This document shows, piece after piece, positions 13,205 to 19,428 of a stretch of 19,428 bases of DNA. Position 1 is the first letter of the stretch. Each line of letters opens with the position of its first letter. The notes beneath the pieces were generated by a model, which had not been told where the DNA came from, made no database searches, and saw only the letters and a list, made by a program, of their open reading frames with translations. Source of the DNA: Actinomycetes bacterium (lineage in GTDB: Bacteria; Actinomycetota; Actinomycetes; Actinomycetales; Microbacteriaceae); assembly GCA_023386365.1 (NCBI GenBank), contig JAEWJX010000114.1, positions 1 to 19,428 of the forward strand, written 5' to 3'. Both the position numbers and the translations under genes were made by a program.

Positions 13205-14038
13205 ATGTCGAACGGCATGCGCGCGGAGGTGCGCCCCGACCGTTTCACCTCAGGCTACGAGCTCGTCGTCGACGGCACCGCCCAGTCGCACGTCGACCTC
13301 GACGACCCCACGCACCTCTTCTTCGAGTACGTGGCACGGATGGGTCACGTGATCGACCAGCTCGGCGACCCCGGCCAACCGCTCACCGCCCTGCACCTCG
13401 GCGCGGGTGCCCTCACTCTGCCCCGCTACGTGGAGGCGACTCGGCCCGGATCGCGCCAGCAGGTCATCGAGATCGAACCCGAACTGGTGGAGCTGGTGCG
13501 ACGCGAGCTGCCGCTCCCGCGCGGCGCATCGATCCGCGTCCGCTATGGCGATGCCCGCGAGGTGCTGGGGCGGCTGCCCGCCGGGTTGCGCGGCTCGGTG
13601 GACCTGCTGGTCGTCGACGTCTTCGCCGGTGCGCGCACGCCCGCCCATGTGACGAGTGTCGAGTTCTACACCGAGTGCGCGGCGTTCCTGGCCCCCGGTG
13701 GGGTGCTCCTGGCGAACATCGCGGATGGCGTGGGCGCCGCGTTCGCGCGCGGTCAGGCGTCGACGCTCGGGATGGTGTTCGCCGACGTGGCCGTGCTCGG
13801 CGAGGCGCAGGTGCTCAAGGGTCGGCGCTTCGGCAACTTCGTGCTCGTCGCCTCCCCCGCGCCGCTCCCGCTGGAGTGGATGCCGCGACTGCTGGCCGGG
13901 GGGCCGCATCCGGCGCAGCTGGTGCATGGCGACACGCTGCGCAACTGGATCGCGGGCGCGCCGGTCGTCACGGATGCGACCGCCGTGGCCTCTCCACCCC
14001 CGGGCCGCGGGGTGTTCCAGATTCCCCCGAAGCGCTGA
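13205..14038 (+). CDS. Spermidine-synthase-like methyltransferase-fold protein
   Basis: The 277-residue product is a single Rossmann-fold domain of the spermidine synthase (SpeE)-like superfamily. Nucleotide-binding motif I is LHLGAGALTLPRY (63-75), followed by the acidic strand VIEIEPEL (87-94) and VVDVFAGARTP (136-146); D138 aligns with the proton-accepting Asp of aminopropyltransferases. YELVVDGTAQSHVDLDDP near the N-terminus is also typical. Unlike many actinobacterial relatives it has no fused membrane-transporter half. No polyamine genes (SAM decarboxylase, agmatinase) are nearby, so substrate and true activity are uncertain. The ATG at 13205 has GGGAG 5 bases upstream; a GTG at 13181 is an in-frame alternative adding 8 residues. 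Confidence 0.85.
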   Translation: MSNGMRAEVRPDRFTSGYELVVDGTAQSHVDLDDPTHLFFEYVARMGHVIDQLGDPGQPLTALHLGAGALTLPRYVEATRPGSRQQVIEIEPELVELVRRELPLPRGASIRVRYGDAREVLGRLPAGLRGSVDLLVVDVFAGARTPAHVTSVEFYTECAAFLAPGGVLLANIADGVGAAFARGQASTLGMVFADVAVLGEAQVLKGRRFGNFVLVASPAPLPLEWMPRLLAGGPHPAQLVHGDTLRNWIAGAPVVTDATAVASPPPGRGVFQIPPKR

Positions 14039-14059
14039 CCTCCGGCGCACCGCCGGAGG
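14039..14059 (+). terminator. Hairpin directly after the spermidine-synthase-like gene
   Basis: CCTCCGGCG and CGCCGGAGG form a perfect 9-bp stem around the loop CAC, starting at the first base after the TGA stop. It has no T-run. It would partly insulate the dehydrogenase gene starting at 14079 from read-through, or act as a 3' stabilising structure. Confidence 0.6.
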
Positions 14060-14078
14060 CTGGTGGTGAAATGGGGGC

Positions 14079-15212
14079 ATGCCCCTCCCCACAGCACTGC
14101 GTCTCACCGCGACCGCCATCGCGCTCGGCGCGCTGCTCGTGGGGTGCACCGCGGCGCCGAGCCCCGCGCCGTCGTCGCCGGGGCAGGAGACCTCGTCACC
14201 CGTCGACCGAGTGGGTCCGGTGCAGCCTGCGGGCGACCCCGTCGAGGTGGCCACCGGGCTGACGAGCCCGTGGTCCGTGGTGCCGCTGCCCGACTCGCCC
14301 GGCGAAGCGCTGGTGAGCGAGCGGGACTCCGGGGTGATCCGGCACCTCGACGCCGACGGCGCGCTGACCGCGGTCGCGACCGTCGAGGGCGTCGTGCATG
14401 AAGGCGAAGGCGGCCTTCTCGGGCTCACCCTGTTGGAGGCAGACGACGCCCGCTGGTTGTACGCGTACCTGACCACCGCATCCGACAACCGCATCGTGCG
14501 GATGCCACTGTCCGGAACGCTCGAGGTGGGGGCTGCCGAAGAGGTGCTCACCGGCCTCGCCAAGGCCCGCAACCACAACGGCGGCCGCATCGCCTTCGGC
14601 CCCGACGGGATGCTGTACGCGACGGTCGGCGACGCCGCCCAGCCCGCCCTCGCGCAAGACGCGACGAGCCTCAACGGCAAGATCCTGCGCATGACGCCCG
14701 AGGGCGAAGCCCCCGACGACAACCCCATCGACGGCTCGCTCGTGTACTCCCTCGGTCACCGCAACCCGCAAGGACTGGCCTGGGATGCCGACGGCCAACT
14801 GTGGGCAGCCGAGTTCGGGCAGAACACCTGGGACGAGGTGAACCGCATCGAGGCGGGCGGCAACTACGGCTGGCCCGAGGTGGAAGGCACCGGCGGCGGA
14901 ACGACCTACATCGACCCGGTGGTGGTGTGGGGCACCGACGAAGCCAGCCCGAGCGGGCTCACCTACGTGGACGGCACGTTCTTCATGGCCGCGCTCGGCG
15001 GCGAGCGCGTCTGGGCGCTCTACCCCACCGACGATGACGGCCTGTTCGCGGTCGAATGGTTCACCGGAGAGTTCGGACGCATCCGCGACGTGGTGCCGGC
15101 AGCCGACGGATCCCTCTGGTTCCTCACCAACAACACCGACGGGCGCGGGTCGCCCCGCGCCGGAGACGACCGCATCATGTCGGTGCGTCTCATCGAACTC
15201 GAGGAAGGCTGA
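14079..15212 (+). CDS. PQQ-dependent sugar dehydrogenase (GSDH family) lipoprotein
   Basis: The 377-residue product is an extracytoplasmic lipoprotein: signal peptide, then LLVGC with C23 as lipidation site, then a Ser/Pro-rich linker to about residue 50. The rest is a six-bladed beta-propeller of the glucose/sorbosone dehydrogenase (soluble GDH) family. Recognisable signatures are GLTSPWSV (60-67), GEGGLLGL (109-116), NHNGGRIAFGPDGMLYATVGD split over 165-185 with H166 as the expected catalytic base, and YSLGHRNPQGLAW (223-235) with R228 near the cofactor. Such enzymes oxidise aldose sugars using PQQ; the actual substrate is unknown and many actinobacterial hosts do not make PQQ. The TGA stop overlaps the ATG of the next gene by one base, so the two are translationally coupled. 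Confidence 0.92.
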   Translation: MPLPTALRLTATAIALGALLVGCTAAPSPAPSSPGQETSSPVDRVGPVQPAGDPVEVATGLTSPWSVVPLPDSPGEALVSERDSGVIRHLDADGALTAVATVEGVVHEGEGGLLGLTLLEADDARWLYAYLTTASDNRIVRMPLSGTLEVGAAEEVLTGLAKARNHNGGRIAFGPDGMLYATVGDAAQPALAQDATSLNGKILRMTPEGEAPDDNPIDGSLVYSLGHRNPQGLAWDADGQLWAAEFGQNTWDEVNRIEAGGNYGWPEVEGTGGGTTYIDPVVVWGTDEASPSGLTYVDGTFFMAALGGERVWALYPTDDDGLFAVEWFTGEFGRIRDVVPAADGSLWFLTNNTDGRGSPRAGDDRIMSVRLIELEEG

Positions 15213-15658
15213 TGGCCGACCTCCCCCGCGTGCGCACCTGGGCCGACGCGCTCATCCGCCTCCACCTCGACCCGCAGTGGACGTTCGCCTTCGACAACGC
15301 TAAGACCCGCGCCGGCCTCTGCAACTTCACCGCGAAACGCATCTCCGTCTCCCGGTACATCGCCCAGCGCTCCGATGACGACGACATCCACCAGGTGCTC
15401 CTGCACGAAGTGGCGCACGCCATCGCGGGCCCCAAAGAAGGTCACGGCGCGAACTGGAAACGCATCGCCGCAGACCTCGGGTACGAAGGCGGGCGCACCC
15501 ACGACGGACCCGTGCCGAACGAACTCGCACCCTGGGTGGGCCACTGCCCCAACGGGCACGTGAGCTACCGCTACCGCACACCCACCCGACCCACCTCGTG
15601 CGGGGTGTGCTCACGGCGGTTCGACCCCACGCTCCGCATCAGCTGGGCCCGGCGCTGA
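15212..15658 (+). CDS. SprT-like zinc metalloprotease domain protein
   Basis: The 148-residue protein carries the zinc-protease helix LLHEVAHA (H65, E66, H69) and, further on, a likely third ligand in EGHGANWKRIA. The C-terminal portion has a zinc-ribbon-like pair, CPNGH and CGVC. This matches SprT-family proteins, which in eukaryotes include the DNA-protein-crosslink protease Spartan; bacterial roles are poorly known. No signal peptide is present, so it is cytoplasmic. The start is fixed by the TGATG overlap with the dehydrogenase gene. Coupling of a cytoplasmic protease to a secreted dehydrogenase has no obvious functional logic and may reflect only compact gene packing. Confidence 0.9.
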   Translation: MADLPRVRTWADALIRLHLDPQWTFAFDNAKTRAGLCNFTAKRISVSRYIAQRSDDDDIHQVLLHEVAHAIAGPKEGHGANWKRIAADLGYEGGRTHDGPVPNELAPWVGHCPNGHVSYRYRTPTRPTSCGVCSRRFDPTLRISWARR

Positions 15659-15669
15659 CGACGAACCCG

Positions 15670-16128
15670 ATGTACGTCATCCTGCGCCTCCACCTCCCCG
15701 TCGACCCCGACACGGTCTGGGCGCAACTGCGCTCACCCGAGACGATGACCGCCCTCTACGCGCCCGCCCTGCAACTCCGACCCCTCGGGGCTCCCCTTCC
15801 CGCACGGTGGGCCACCGGGTCCCGCGCCGACGTGCGACTCCTCCTCGGCGGGCGCATCCCCGCCGGACACCAGAAGATCGACATCCGCCTGCGCCGCCGT
15901 GGCACCATCCGCATCCTCGAAGACACCGGCGAACCCACCAGCGGGCCCCTCACCGTCATCACCCACTGGAGACACCGGATGGCGGTGCAGCCCGCGGCCG
16001 ACGGCGGCACCATCTACCGCGACCGCCTCGACCTCCGCGCCGGCGCCCTCACCCCACTCCTCTGGCTCGGCTTCTGGGCGATGTGGCGGTGGCGGGGGGT
16101 GCGCATCCGACGTCTGCTAACCGCATAG
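15670..16128 (+). CDS. SRPBCC (START-like) fold protein, function unknown
   Basis: The 152-residue protein begins with MYVILRLHLPVDPDTVWAQL, the characteristic first strand and helix of the SRPBCC/polyketide-cyclase fold, followed by alternating strands (for example SRADVRLLLGG and GPLTVITHWRHRMAVQP) and a long C-terminal helix (LTPLLWLGFWAMWRWRGVRI) that closes the ligand cavity. The family binds hydrophobic ligands; no specific ligand can be inferred. I start at the ATG at 15670, 11 bases after the SprT-like stop codon; the ribosome binding site is poor, which suggests re-initiation from the upstream gene. Its TAG stop coincides with the -10 element of the next gene. Confidence 0.75.
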   Translation: MYVILRLHLPVDPDTVWAQLRSPETMTALYAPALQLRPLGAPLPARWATGSRADVRLLLGGRIPAGHQKIDIRLRRRGTIRILEDTGEPTSGPLTVITHWRHRMAVQPAADGGTIYRDRLDLRAGALTPLLWLGFWAMWRWRGVRIRRLLTA

Positions 16129-16136
16129 GTTGGTTA
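16118..16136 (+). promoter_or_regulatory. Leaderless promoter with TAACC/GGTTA dyad before the CGNR gene
   Basis: A -10 element TAGGTT (16126-16131) lies 6 bases before the ATG at 16138, the distance that gives a leaderless transcript in actinobacteria; no SD is present. TAACC (16118-16122) and GGTTA (16132-16136) form an inverted repeat around the -10 element and could be an operator, possibly for the CGNR protein itself. Confidence 0.55.
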
Positions 16137-16137
16137 C

Positions 16138-16722
16138 ATGACAGGTCAGTGGCTCACGCCCGCAGACGGCACCCGCTGGTACTACGACTCCGGCGCACTC
16201 AGCCTCGACTTCGCCCACACCGGCACACTCGACCCCACCGCAGGAACCGAACAACTGCAGACCCCCGCCGACCTCGGCGCATGGCTCGCCGAACGCGCCG
16301 ACCGACTCGACCCCACCAGCAACGAACGCGAACTCGCCGACGCCCTCCACCTGCGCGACGCCATCAGCCGCATCGCCCACGGCCACGCCCACCATCGCAC
16401 ACCCGACGCCGACGACATCGACACCATCAACCTCTACGCCGCAACCCCCGACATCCCACCCGCACTCGCCGGCGGCCGCCGCCAAGCGGGCGCCGGACGA
16501 CTGCGCGTCGGACAAGCGCTGTCCACCATCGCCCGCGACGCCGTCACCGTCTTCACCCGAGAAACCGACGAACCCCGCATCCGCGAATGCGCCGCCGACG
16601 ACTGCCAACTCGTCTACGTCGACGAATCACGCACCGGAAGCCGACGCTGGTGCTCCATGCAACGGTGCGGAAACCGCGCCAAAGTACGGGCCCACCGGGC
16701 GCGCGCCGCAGTACGGGCGTAG
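16138..16722 (+). CDS. CGNR zinc-finger (ABATE-type) protein, putative regulator
   Basis: The 194-residue protein combines an N-terminal stress-induced ABATE-like domain (LSLDFAHTGT at 21-30, helices to about 140) with a C-terminal CGNR zinc finger: C151, C156, C172 and C177, the last within CGNR (177-180), followed by a basic helix KVRAHRARAA. CGNR proteins are considered transcriptional regulators because the finger and basic tail resemble DNA-binding modules; direct evidence is limited. It has a leaderless-type promoter of its own. It is the last gene of the plus-strand cluster, and a REP-like palindrome begins 3 bases after its stop. Confidence 0.92.
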   Translation: MTGQWLTPADGTRWYYDSGALSLDFAHTGTLDPTAGTEQLQTPADLGAWLAERADRLDPTSNERELADALHLRDAISRIAHGHAHHRTPDADDIDTINLYAATPDIPPALAGGRRQAGAGRLRVGQALSTIARDAVTVFTRETDEPRIRECAADDCQLVYVDESRTGSRRWCSMQRCGNRAKVRAHRARAAVRA

Positions 16723-16725
16723 GGG

Positions 16726-16762
16726 GTTTCGATACGCCGCTGCGCGGCTACTCAACCAGCGG
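16726..16762. repeat. REP-like palindromic repeat (GTTTCGATAC type)
   Basis: A GTTTCGATAC start leads into the hairpin GCCGC-TGC-GCGGC (16736-16748) and on to CTACTCAACCAGCGG, whose end (AGCGG) is also inverse to CCGCT at 16738-16742. From memory, repeats of this type are common in Microbacteriaceae genomes. It lies between the convergent CGNR and DUF427 genes and overlaps the end of the latter. Confidence 0.75.
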
Positions 16763-17066
16763 TGTTGACGACCCGCACGTCCTTCCAGAACGCCACGAAA
16801 CCGCTGAAGTCCTTACCGACACGGTCGAACGCCGACGGGTACGGGTGCGGGTACGACCACGCACGGTCGGTGAGCCACTGCTCACCGTCGCGCACACTGA
16901 AGTACTGGCACTCGCCCTTCCACGGGCAGGTGTACGGGGTGGCGCTGTCACGCAGCACCCCCTCCACCACCGAGGACGGCGGGAAGTACACGTTGCCCTC
17001 GATGTGGATGACGTCGTCCTCGCTGGCTTCCGCGATGACCTGATCTCCGAGAATCGCCTGGAACAT
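16752..17066 (-). CDS. DUF427 domain protein
   Basis: The 104-residue protein is a typical single-domain DUF427 member: GDQVIAEASEDDVIHIEGNVYFPP at the start is followed by the family hallmark TPYTCPWKGECQYFSV (43-58) and the C-terminal AFWKDVRVV. The fold is a small beta barrel; the function is unknown. C47 and C53 within CPWKGEC are conserved in the family. The ATG at 17066 lies 7 bases after a TAGCCT -10 element and lacks an SD, so translation may be leaderless. The final codons and the TGA stop (16754-16752) lie inside the REP-like repeat at 16726-16762. Confidence 0.9.
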   Translation of the reverse strand: MFQAILGDQVIAEASEDDVIHIEGNVYFPPSSVVEGVLRDSATPYTCPWKGECQYFSVRDGEQWLTDRAWSYPHPYPSAFDRVGKDFSGFVAFWKDVRVVNTAG

Positions 17067-17073
17067 ACTCGCC

Positions 17074-17079
17074 AGGCTA
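17074..17079 (-). promoter_or_regulatory. Leaderless-type -10 element for the DUF427 gene
   Basis: TAGCCT on the minus strand lies 7 bases before the ATG at 17066. Its first three bases are the TAG stop codon of the upstream gene at 17077-17583. No SD is visible between. Confidence 0.45.
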
Positions 17080-17583
17080 AGCCGACACCCCGCCCAAGCG
17101 CTGGATCCCGTCCACCGGAGACAGATCCACCTGCACCCCACCCAGCTCACGGGCCGACACCGACGCCGACACCAGATGCCGGGTCGCGTTGCGCAGACCC
17201 GAGAACGCGGCAGCAGCCGCAGCCGCCTCCGGCGACTGGTGGTCGATACCCAGACCGGCGATCGCATCGATCACCGAACCCGCCGCCAGCAGATCCTCCA
17301 CCGCGAACCGCAGCGACCCATCCGGCTGCCGGGCACCCGCAGCGACCACCGCGATCACGAACCGACCACCCAGCTCCGTCTGCCGCTGCAGCGACCAGCG
17401 GGCCACCGCATCCGACGCGCGCAACGAACCGGCGACCACCTCGACATCGACGTCGGGCAGCTGCTCGGCACCCAACTCGTCGACCCAGACGATCGCGTGC
17501 ACCCCATCCGCCACCGCCAGCGCACCCTCGACGCCCCACTCGAAACGAACCTGGTAGCTGCCCTGGGTGCGGTGTGCGCTCAT
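17077..17583 (-). CDS. ComB-like protein (2-phosphosulfolactate phosphatase family)
   Basis: The 168-residue product resembles the ComB family: QVRFEWGVEGA at 11-21, AIVWVDELG at 29-37, a middle segment EVVAGSLRASD followed by LGGRFVIAVVAAGAR, then VEDLLAAGSVIDAIAGLG and a C-terminal alanine-rich helix. True ComB hydrolyses 2-phosphosulfolactate during coenzyme M synthesis, a pathway that most actinobacteria lack, and this protein is shorter than archaeal ComB (about 230 residues); it may have another role. Neither sulfolactate nor coenzyme M genes are nearby. The ATG at 17583 is preceded only by GGGGGG and a TAGCGT -10 element. The DUF427 gene follows after 10 bases. Confidence 0.65.
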   Translation of the reverse strand: MSAHRTQGSYQVRFEWGVEGALAVADGVHAIVWVDELGAEQLPDVDVEVVAGSLRASDAVARWSLQRQTELGGRFVIAVVAAGARQPDGSLRFAVEDLLAAGSVIDAIAGLGIDHQSPEAAAAAAAFSGLRNATRHLVSASVSARELGGVQVDLSPVDGIQRLGGVSA

Positions 17584-17589
17584 CCCCCC

Positions 17590-17595
17590 ACGCTA
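17590..17595 (-). promoter_or_regulatory. Possible leaderless-type -10 element for the ComB-like gene
   Basis: TAGCGT on the minus strand lies 6 bases before the ATG at 17583. The intervening GGGGGG might instead serve as an SD, which would need a promoter further upstream; none is obvious. Confidence 0.4.
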
Positions 17596-17646
17596 GCCGG
17601 GGCTGAGCATCCGCCCCGAAGCGCCCTGTCATGAAGCGAAACCCGG

Positions 17647-17652
17647 TACTCT
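17647..17652 (+). promoter_or_regulatory. Possible -10 element for the DEAD-box helicase gene, with long leader
   Basis: TACTCT, preceded by GG, fits TANNNT, with a weak CTGTCA about 15 bases before it. Transcription from here would give a leader of about 160 bases before the ATG at 17818. Long leaders are common in cold-responsive helicase mRNAs, but no conserved motif is recognisable in this one. Confidence 0.35.
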
Positions 17653-17817
17653 TGCCGAGGCGCACATTCGCGCCCGCGTCGTCGAACGCTTCCCTCGTCG
17701 CCCGAACCCGCAACGGATCCGGCGCTGACATTCCTTCACGGCGAACCGACGTGCCGACCGGCACGCTCGCCCTCCCGCGTGTGCACGCATGCCCGCGGAC
17801 CACCCGAAAGAAACACC

Positions 17818-19344
17818 ATGACCTCCCCTACGTTCAGCACGCTCGGCGTGCCCGCGCCCCTCGTCGCCACCCTCGCGGCCGACGGCAAGACGGAGGCGTT
17901 CCCGATCCAGGTCGACACCCTCCCCGACACGCTCGCCGGACGCGACGTGCTCGGCCGCGGGCGCACCGGATCCGGCAAGACGCTCGCGTTCTCGCTCCCG
18001 CTGGTCGCGCGCCTCGGCACCGGCCTCGCCGGCGGCGGACGCCGCTCCGGCCTGCCGCTCGCGCTCATCCTCGCCCCCACCCGCGAACTCGCCACCCAGA
18101 TCGCGGCGACCGTCACCCCCCTCGCCGACGCGTACGACCTCACCGTCACCACCATCTACGGCGGAGTCTCCCAGAACCGCCAGGTGGCGGCCCTGAAGGA
18201 AGGCGTCGACATCGTCGTCGCCTGCCCCGGACGCCTCGAAGACCTCATGGGTCAGCGCCTCATCCGCCTCGACGCGATCGAGATCACCGTCATCGACGAA
18301 GCCGACCACATGGCCGACCTGGGCTTCCTGCCCGGCGTGACCCGCATCCTCGCCGCCACGCCCGCCGGCGGACAGCGGATGCTGTTCTCGGCGACGCTCG
18401 ACAACGGCGTCGACAAGCTCGTCAACCGGTTCCTCGAGAACCCGGTCATGCACTCCGTGAACGAGATCGACCAGCCGCCGGTGAAGATGACCCACCATGT
18501 GTTCGGCACCCCGGATGTGGAGAGCAAGAAGGAGCTCGTGCGCACCCTCGCGTCGGGCACCGGCCGCCGCATCCTGTTCATGCGCACCAAGCACCACGCC
18601 AAGAAGCTCGCCCAGACGCTGACCGCCGCCGGCATCCCCGCCGTCGACCTGCACGGCAACCTGTCGCAGCCGCAGCGCGACCGCAACCTGGCCGCGTTCG
18701 CCTCCGGTGATGTGCGTGTGCTCGTCGCCACCGACGTCGCCGCGCGCGGCGTGCACGTCGACGACGTCGAACTGGTCGTGCACGTGGACCCGCCCATGGA
18801 GCACAAGGCGTACCTGCACCGCAGCGGCCGTACCGCCCGCGCCGGGTCCGAAGGTGACGTCGTCACCGTCGTGCTGCCCGCGCAGGAGAAGGACGTCGCG
18901 CAACTGATGCGCAAGGCCGGCATCACCGCCACCCCGCAGAAGGTGACCGCGGATGCCGCAGCCGTCACCGCGCTCGTCGGCGACGTCGCCGCCTACGTGA
19001 AGCCCGCCCCCAAAGCCCCCAAGCAGCAGCAGGGTGGCGGCGGACGCAGCCAGGGCGCGAACGCGCAGCGCAAGCGCGCCCAGCGCGACGAGCGGGCCGG
19101 ACAGGGCGGCGGCGAGCGTCGCAGCGACCGCCCCCGCCGCGACCGCTCTGGACGCCCCGCGACCACCCGCAGCGGCGGAAACGCGGCAGCCCACGGCGGC
19201 AAGCCCGCATCCGAGCGGAGCGGACAGCAGCAGCGCACCGGCCAGCAGCAGCGCACCGGGCAGACCCCGCGCTACTCGACCAGCACCCCCAGCACCGGCA
19301 ACCCGCGCACCGGCGGACGCCGCGCCAACCGCCCCGCGGGGTAG
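17818..19344 (+). CDS. DEAD-box ATP-dependent RNA helicase
   Basis: The 508-residue protein unwinds RNA duplexes, likely in ribosome assembly or mRNA turnover. Motifs in order: Q motif around F28-Q31; Walker A GRTGSGKT (48-55); PTREL (87-91); DEAD (160-163); SAT (191-193); the helicase C-terminal RILFMRTKHHAKKL; VLVATDVAARG (301-311); HRSGRTARAG (334-343). Residues 400-508 form a low-complexity tail rich in Arg, Gly, Gln and Ser, including a tandem GQQQRT-GQQQRT, as in RhlE/CsdA-type helicases, where it binds RNA. I start at the ATG at 17818 because the Q-motif spacing is normal there; the frame is open to 17779. The RBS (GAAAG) is weak. It is a single-gene unit, divergent from the ComB-like gene. 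Confidence 0.95.
   Translation: MTSPTFSTLGVPAPLVATLAADGKTEAFPIQVDTLPDTLAGRDVLGRGRTGSGKTLAFSLPLVARLGTGLAGGGRRSGLPLALILAPTRELATQIAATVTPLADAYDLTVTTIYGGVSQNRQVAALKEGVDIVVACPGRLEDLMGQRLIRLDAIEITVIDEADHMADLGFLPGVTRILAATPAGGQRMLFSATLDNGVDKLVNRFLENPVMHSVNEIDQPPVKMTHHVFGTPDVESKKELVRTLASGTGRRILFMRTKHHAKKLAQTLTAAGIPAVDLHGNLSQPQRDRNLAAFASGDVRVLVATDVAARGVHVDDVELVVHVDPPMEHKAYLHRSGRTARAGSEGDVVTVVLPAQEKDVAQLMRKAGITATPQKVTADAAAVTALVGDVAAYVKPAPKAPKQQQGGGGRSQGANAQRKRAQRDERAGQGGGERRSDRPRRDRSGRPATTRSGGNAAAHGGKPASERSGQQQRTGQQQRTGQTPRYSTSTPSTGNPRTGGRRANRPAG
19222..19257 (+). repeat. Two tandem 18-bp units in the helicase tail
   Basis: Two in-frame copies of an 18-bp unit (19222-19239 and 19240-19257) differ at a single base and encode GQQQRT twice. 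They lie in the disordered tail, where copy-number change would be tolerated. Confidence 0.8.
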
Positions 19345-19384
19345 GGGGGCGCCGCCAGCACGGCGGAACTGCACAGCAAGAAGC

Positions 19385-19411
19385 GGGGGGGCCGGGGACC
19401 CGCACCCCCCC
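19385..19411 (+). terminator. Possible terminator after the helicase gene
   Basis: GGGGGGG (19385-19391) and CCCCCCC (19405-19411) form a 7-bp stem, with a smaller CGGG-CCCG pairing inside the loop. It starts 40 bases after the stop codon. There is no T-run, so the call is tentative. Confidence 0.45.
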
Positions 19412-19428
19412 GTGGTGGGTAAGGCGGG

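Noticed and set aside
13250..14728. 492-codon open frame on the minus strand
   Set aside because: It is antisense to the spermidine-synthase-like and sugar dehydrogenase genes, both well supported by motifs.
15807..17606. 599-codon open frame on the plus strand
   Set aside because: It crosses several recognised genes on both strands and its translation is almost entirely Arg, Pro, His and Thr.
17629..19374. 581-codon open frame on the minus strand
   Set aside because: It is antisense to the DEAD-box helicase; Gly/Ala/Arg-rich shadow translation.

Overview
High-GC actinobacterial chromosome, most likely Microbacteriaceae (Microbacterium-like). This rests on the actinobacterial coiled-coil insert in RpoC, the SprT-like, CGNR, DUF427 and GIN-domain gene set, short TANNNT promoters placed directly before start codons, and a GTTTCGATAC-type palindromic repeat that I remember as common in this family. 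No organism-specific marker was searched.

Layout. (1) 1-2018, minus strand: start of a type IV pilus operon, a GspE/PilB ATPase followed by the first 93 codons of a probable PilT-like gene with a proline-rich leader. (2) 2126-3359, minus: two overlapping membrane-protein genes of unknown function. (3) 3469-10859, minus: rpoC and rpoB, with a 14-bp terminator hairpin after rpoC and a near-consensus promoter and structured leader before rpoB. (4) 11062-12313, plus: an accessory module. A second near-consensus promoter lies back to back with the rpoB promoter and reads into a gene for an AbiEi-like plus DUF559/Vsr-like putative nuclease. That gene sits between two 117-bp quasi-palindromic elements of identical architecture. 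(5) 12341-13054, minus: a GIN-domain lipoprotein. (6) 13205-16722, plus: spermidine-synthase-like methyltransferase-fold protein, PQQ-type sugar dehydrogenase lipoprotein, SprT-like zinc protease, an SRPBCC-like protein and a CGNR zinc-finger protein. (7) 16752-17583, minus: DUF427 protein and a ComB-like (2-phosphosulfolactate phosphatase family) protein. (8) 17818-19344, plus: DEAD-box RNA helicase with a basic, Gly/Gln-rich tail.

Most of the window is ordinary core genome. The strongest unexplained signal is the pair of 117-bp elements at 11116-11232 and 12197-12313. Each has four 10-bp boxes (AAATCAAGGA and its inverse) with a strict 21-bp pitch inside each pair and exactly 55 bp between the pairs. 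The central hairpin shows a compensatory base change between the two copies. Together with the nuclease gene they bracket, they look like a discrete unit, possibly mobile or self-regulated, inserted beside the rpoBC promoter. Secondary signals are two mutually exclusive hairpins in front of the rpoB ribosome binding site, a cluster of probable leaderless genes, and a REP-like palindrome that supplies the stop codon of the DUF427 gene.
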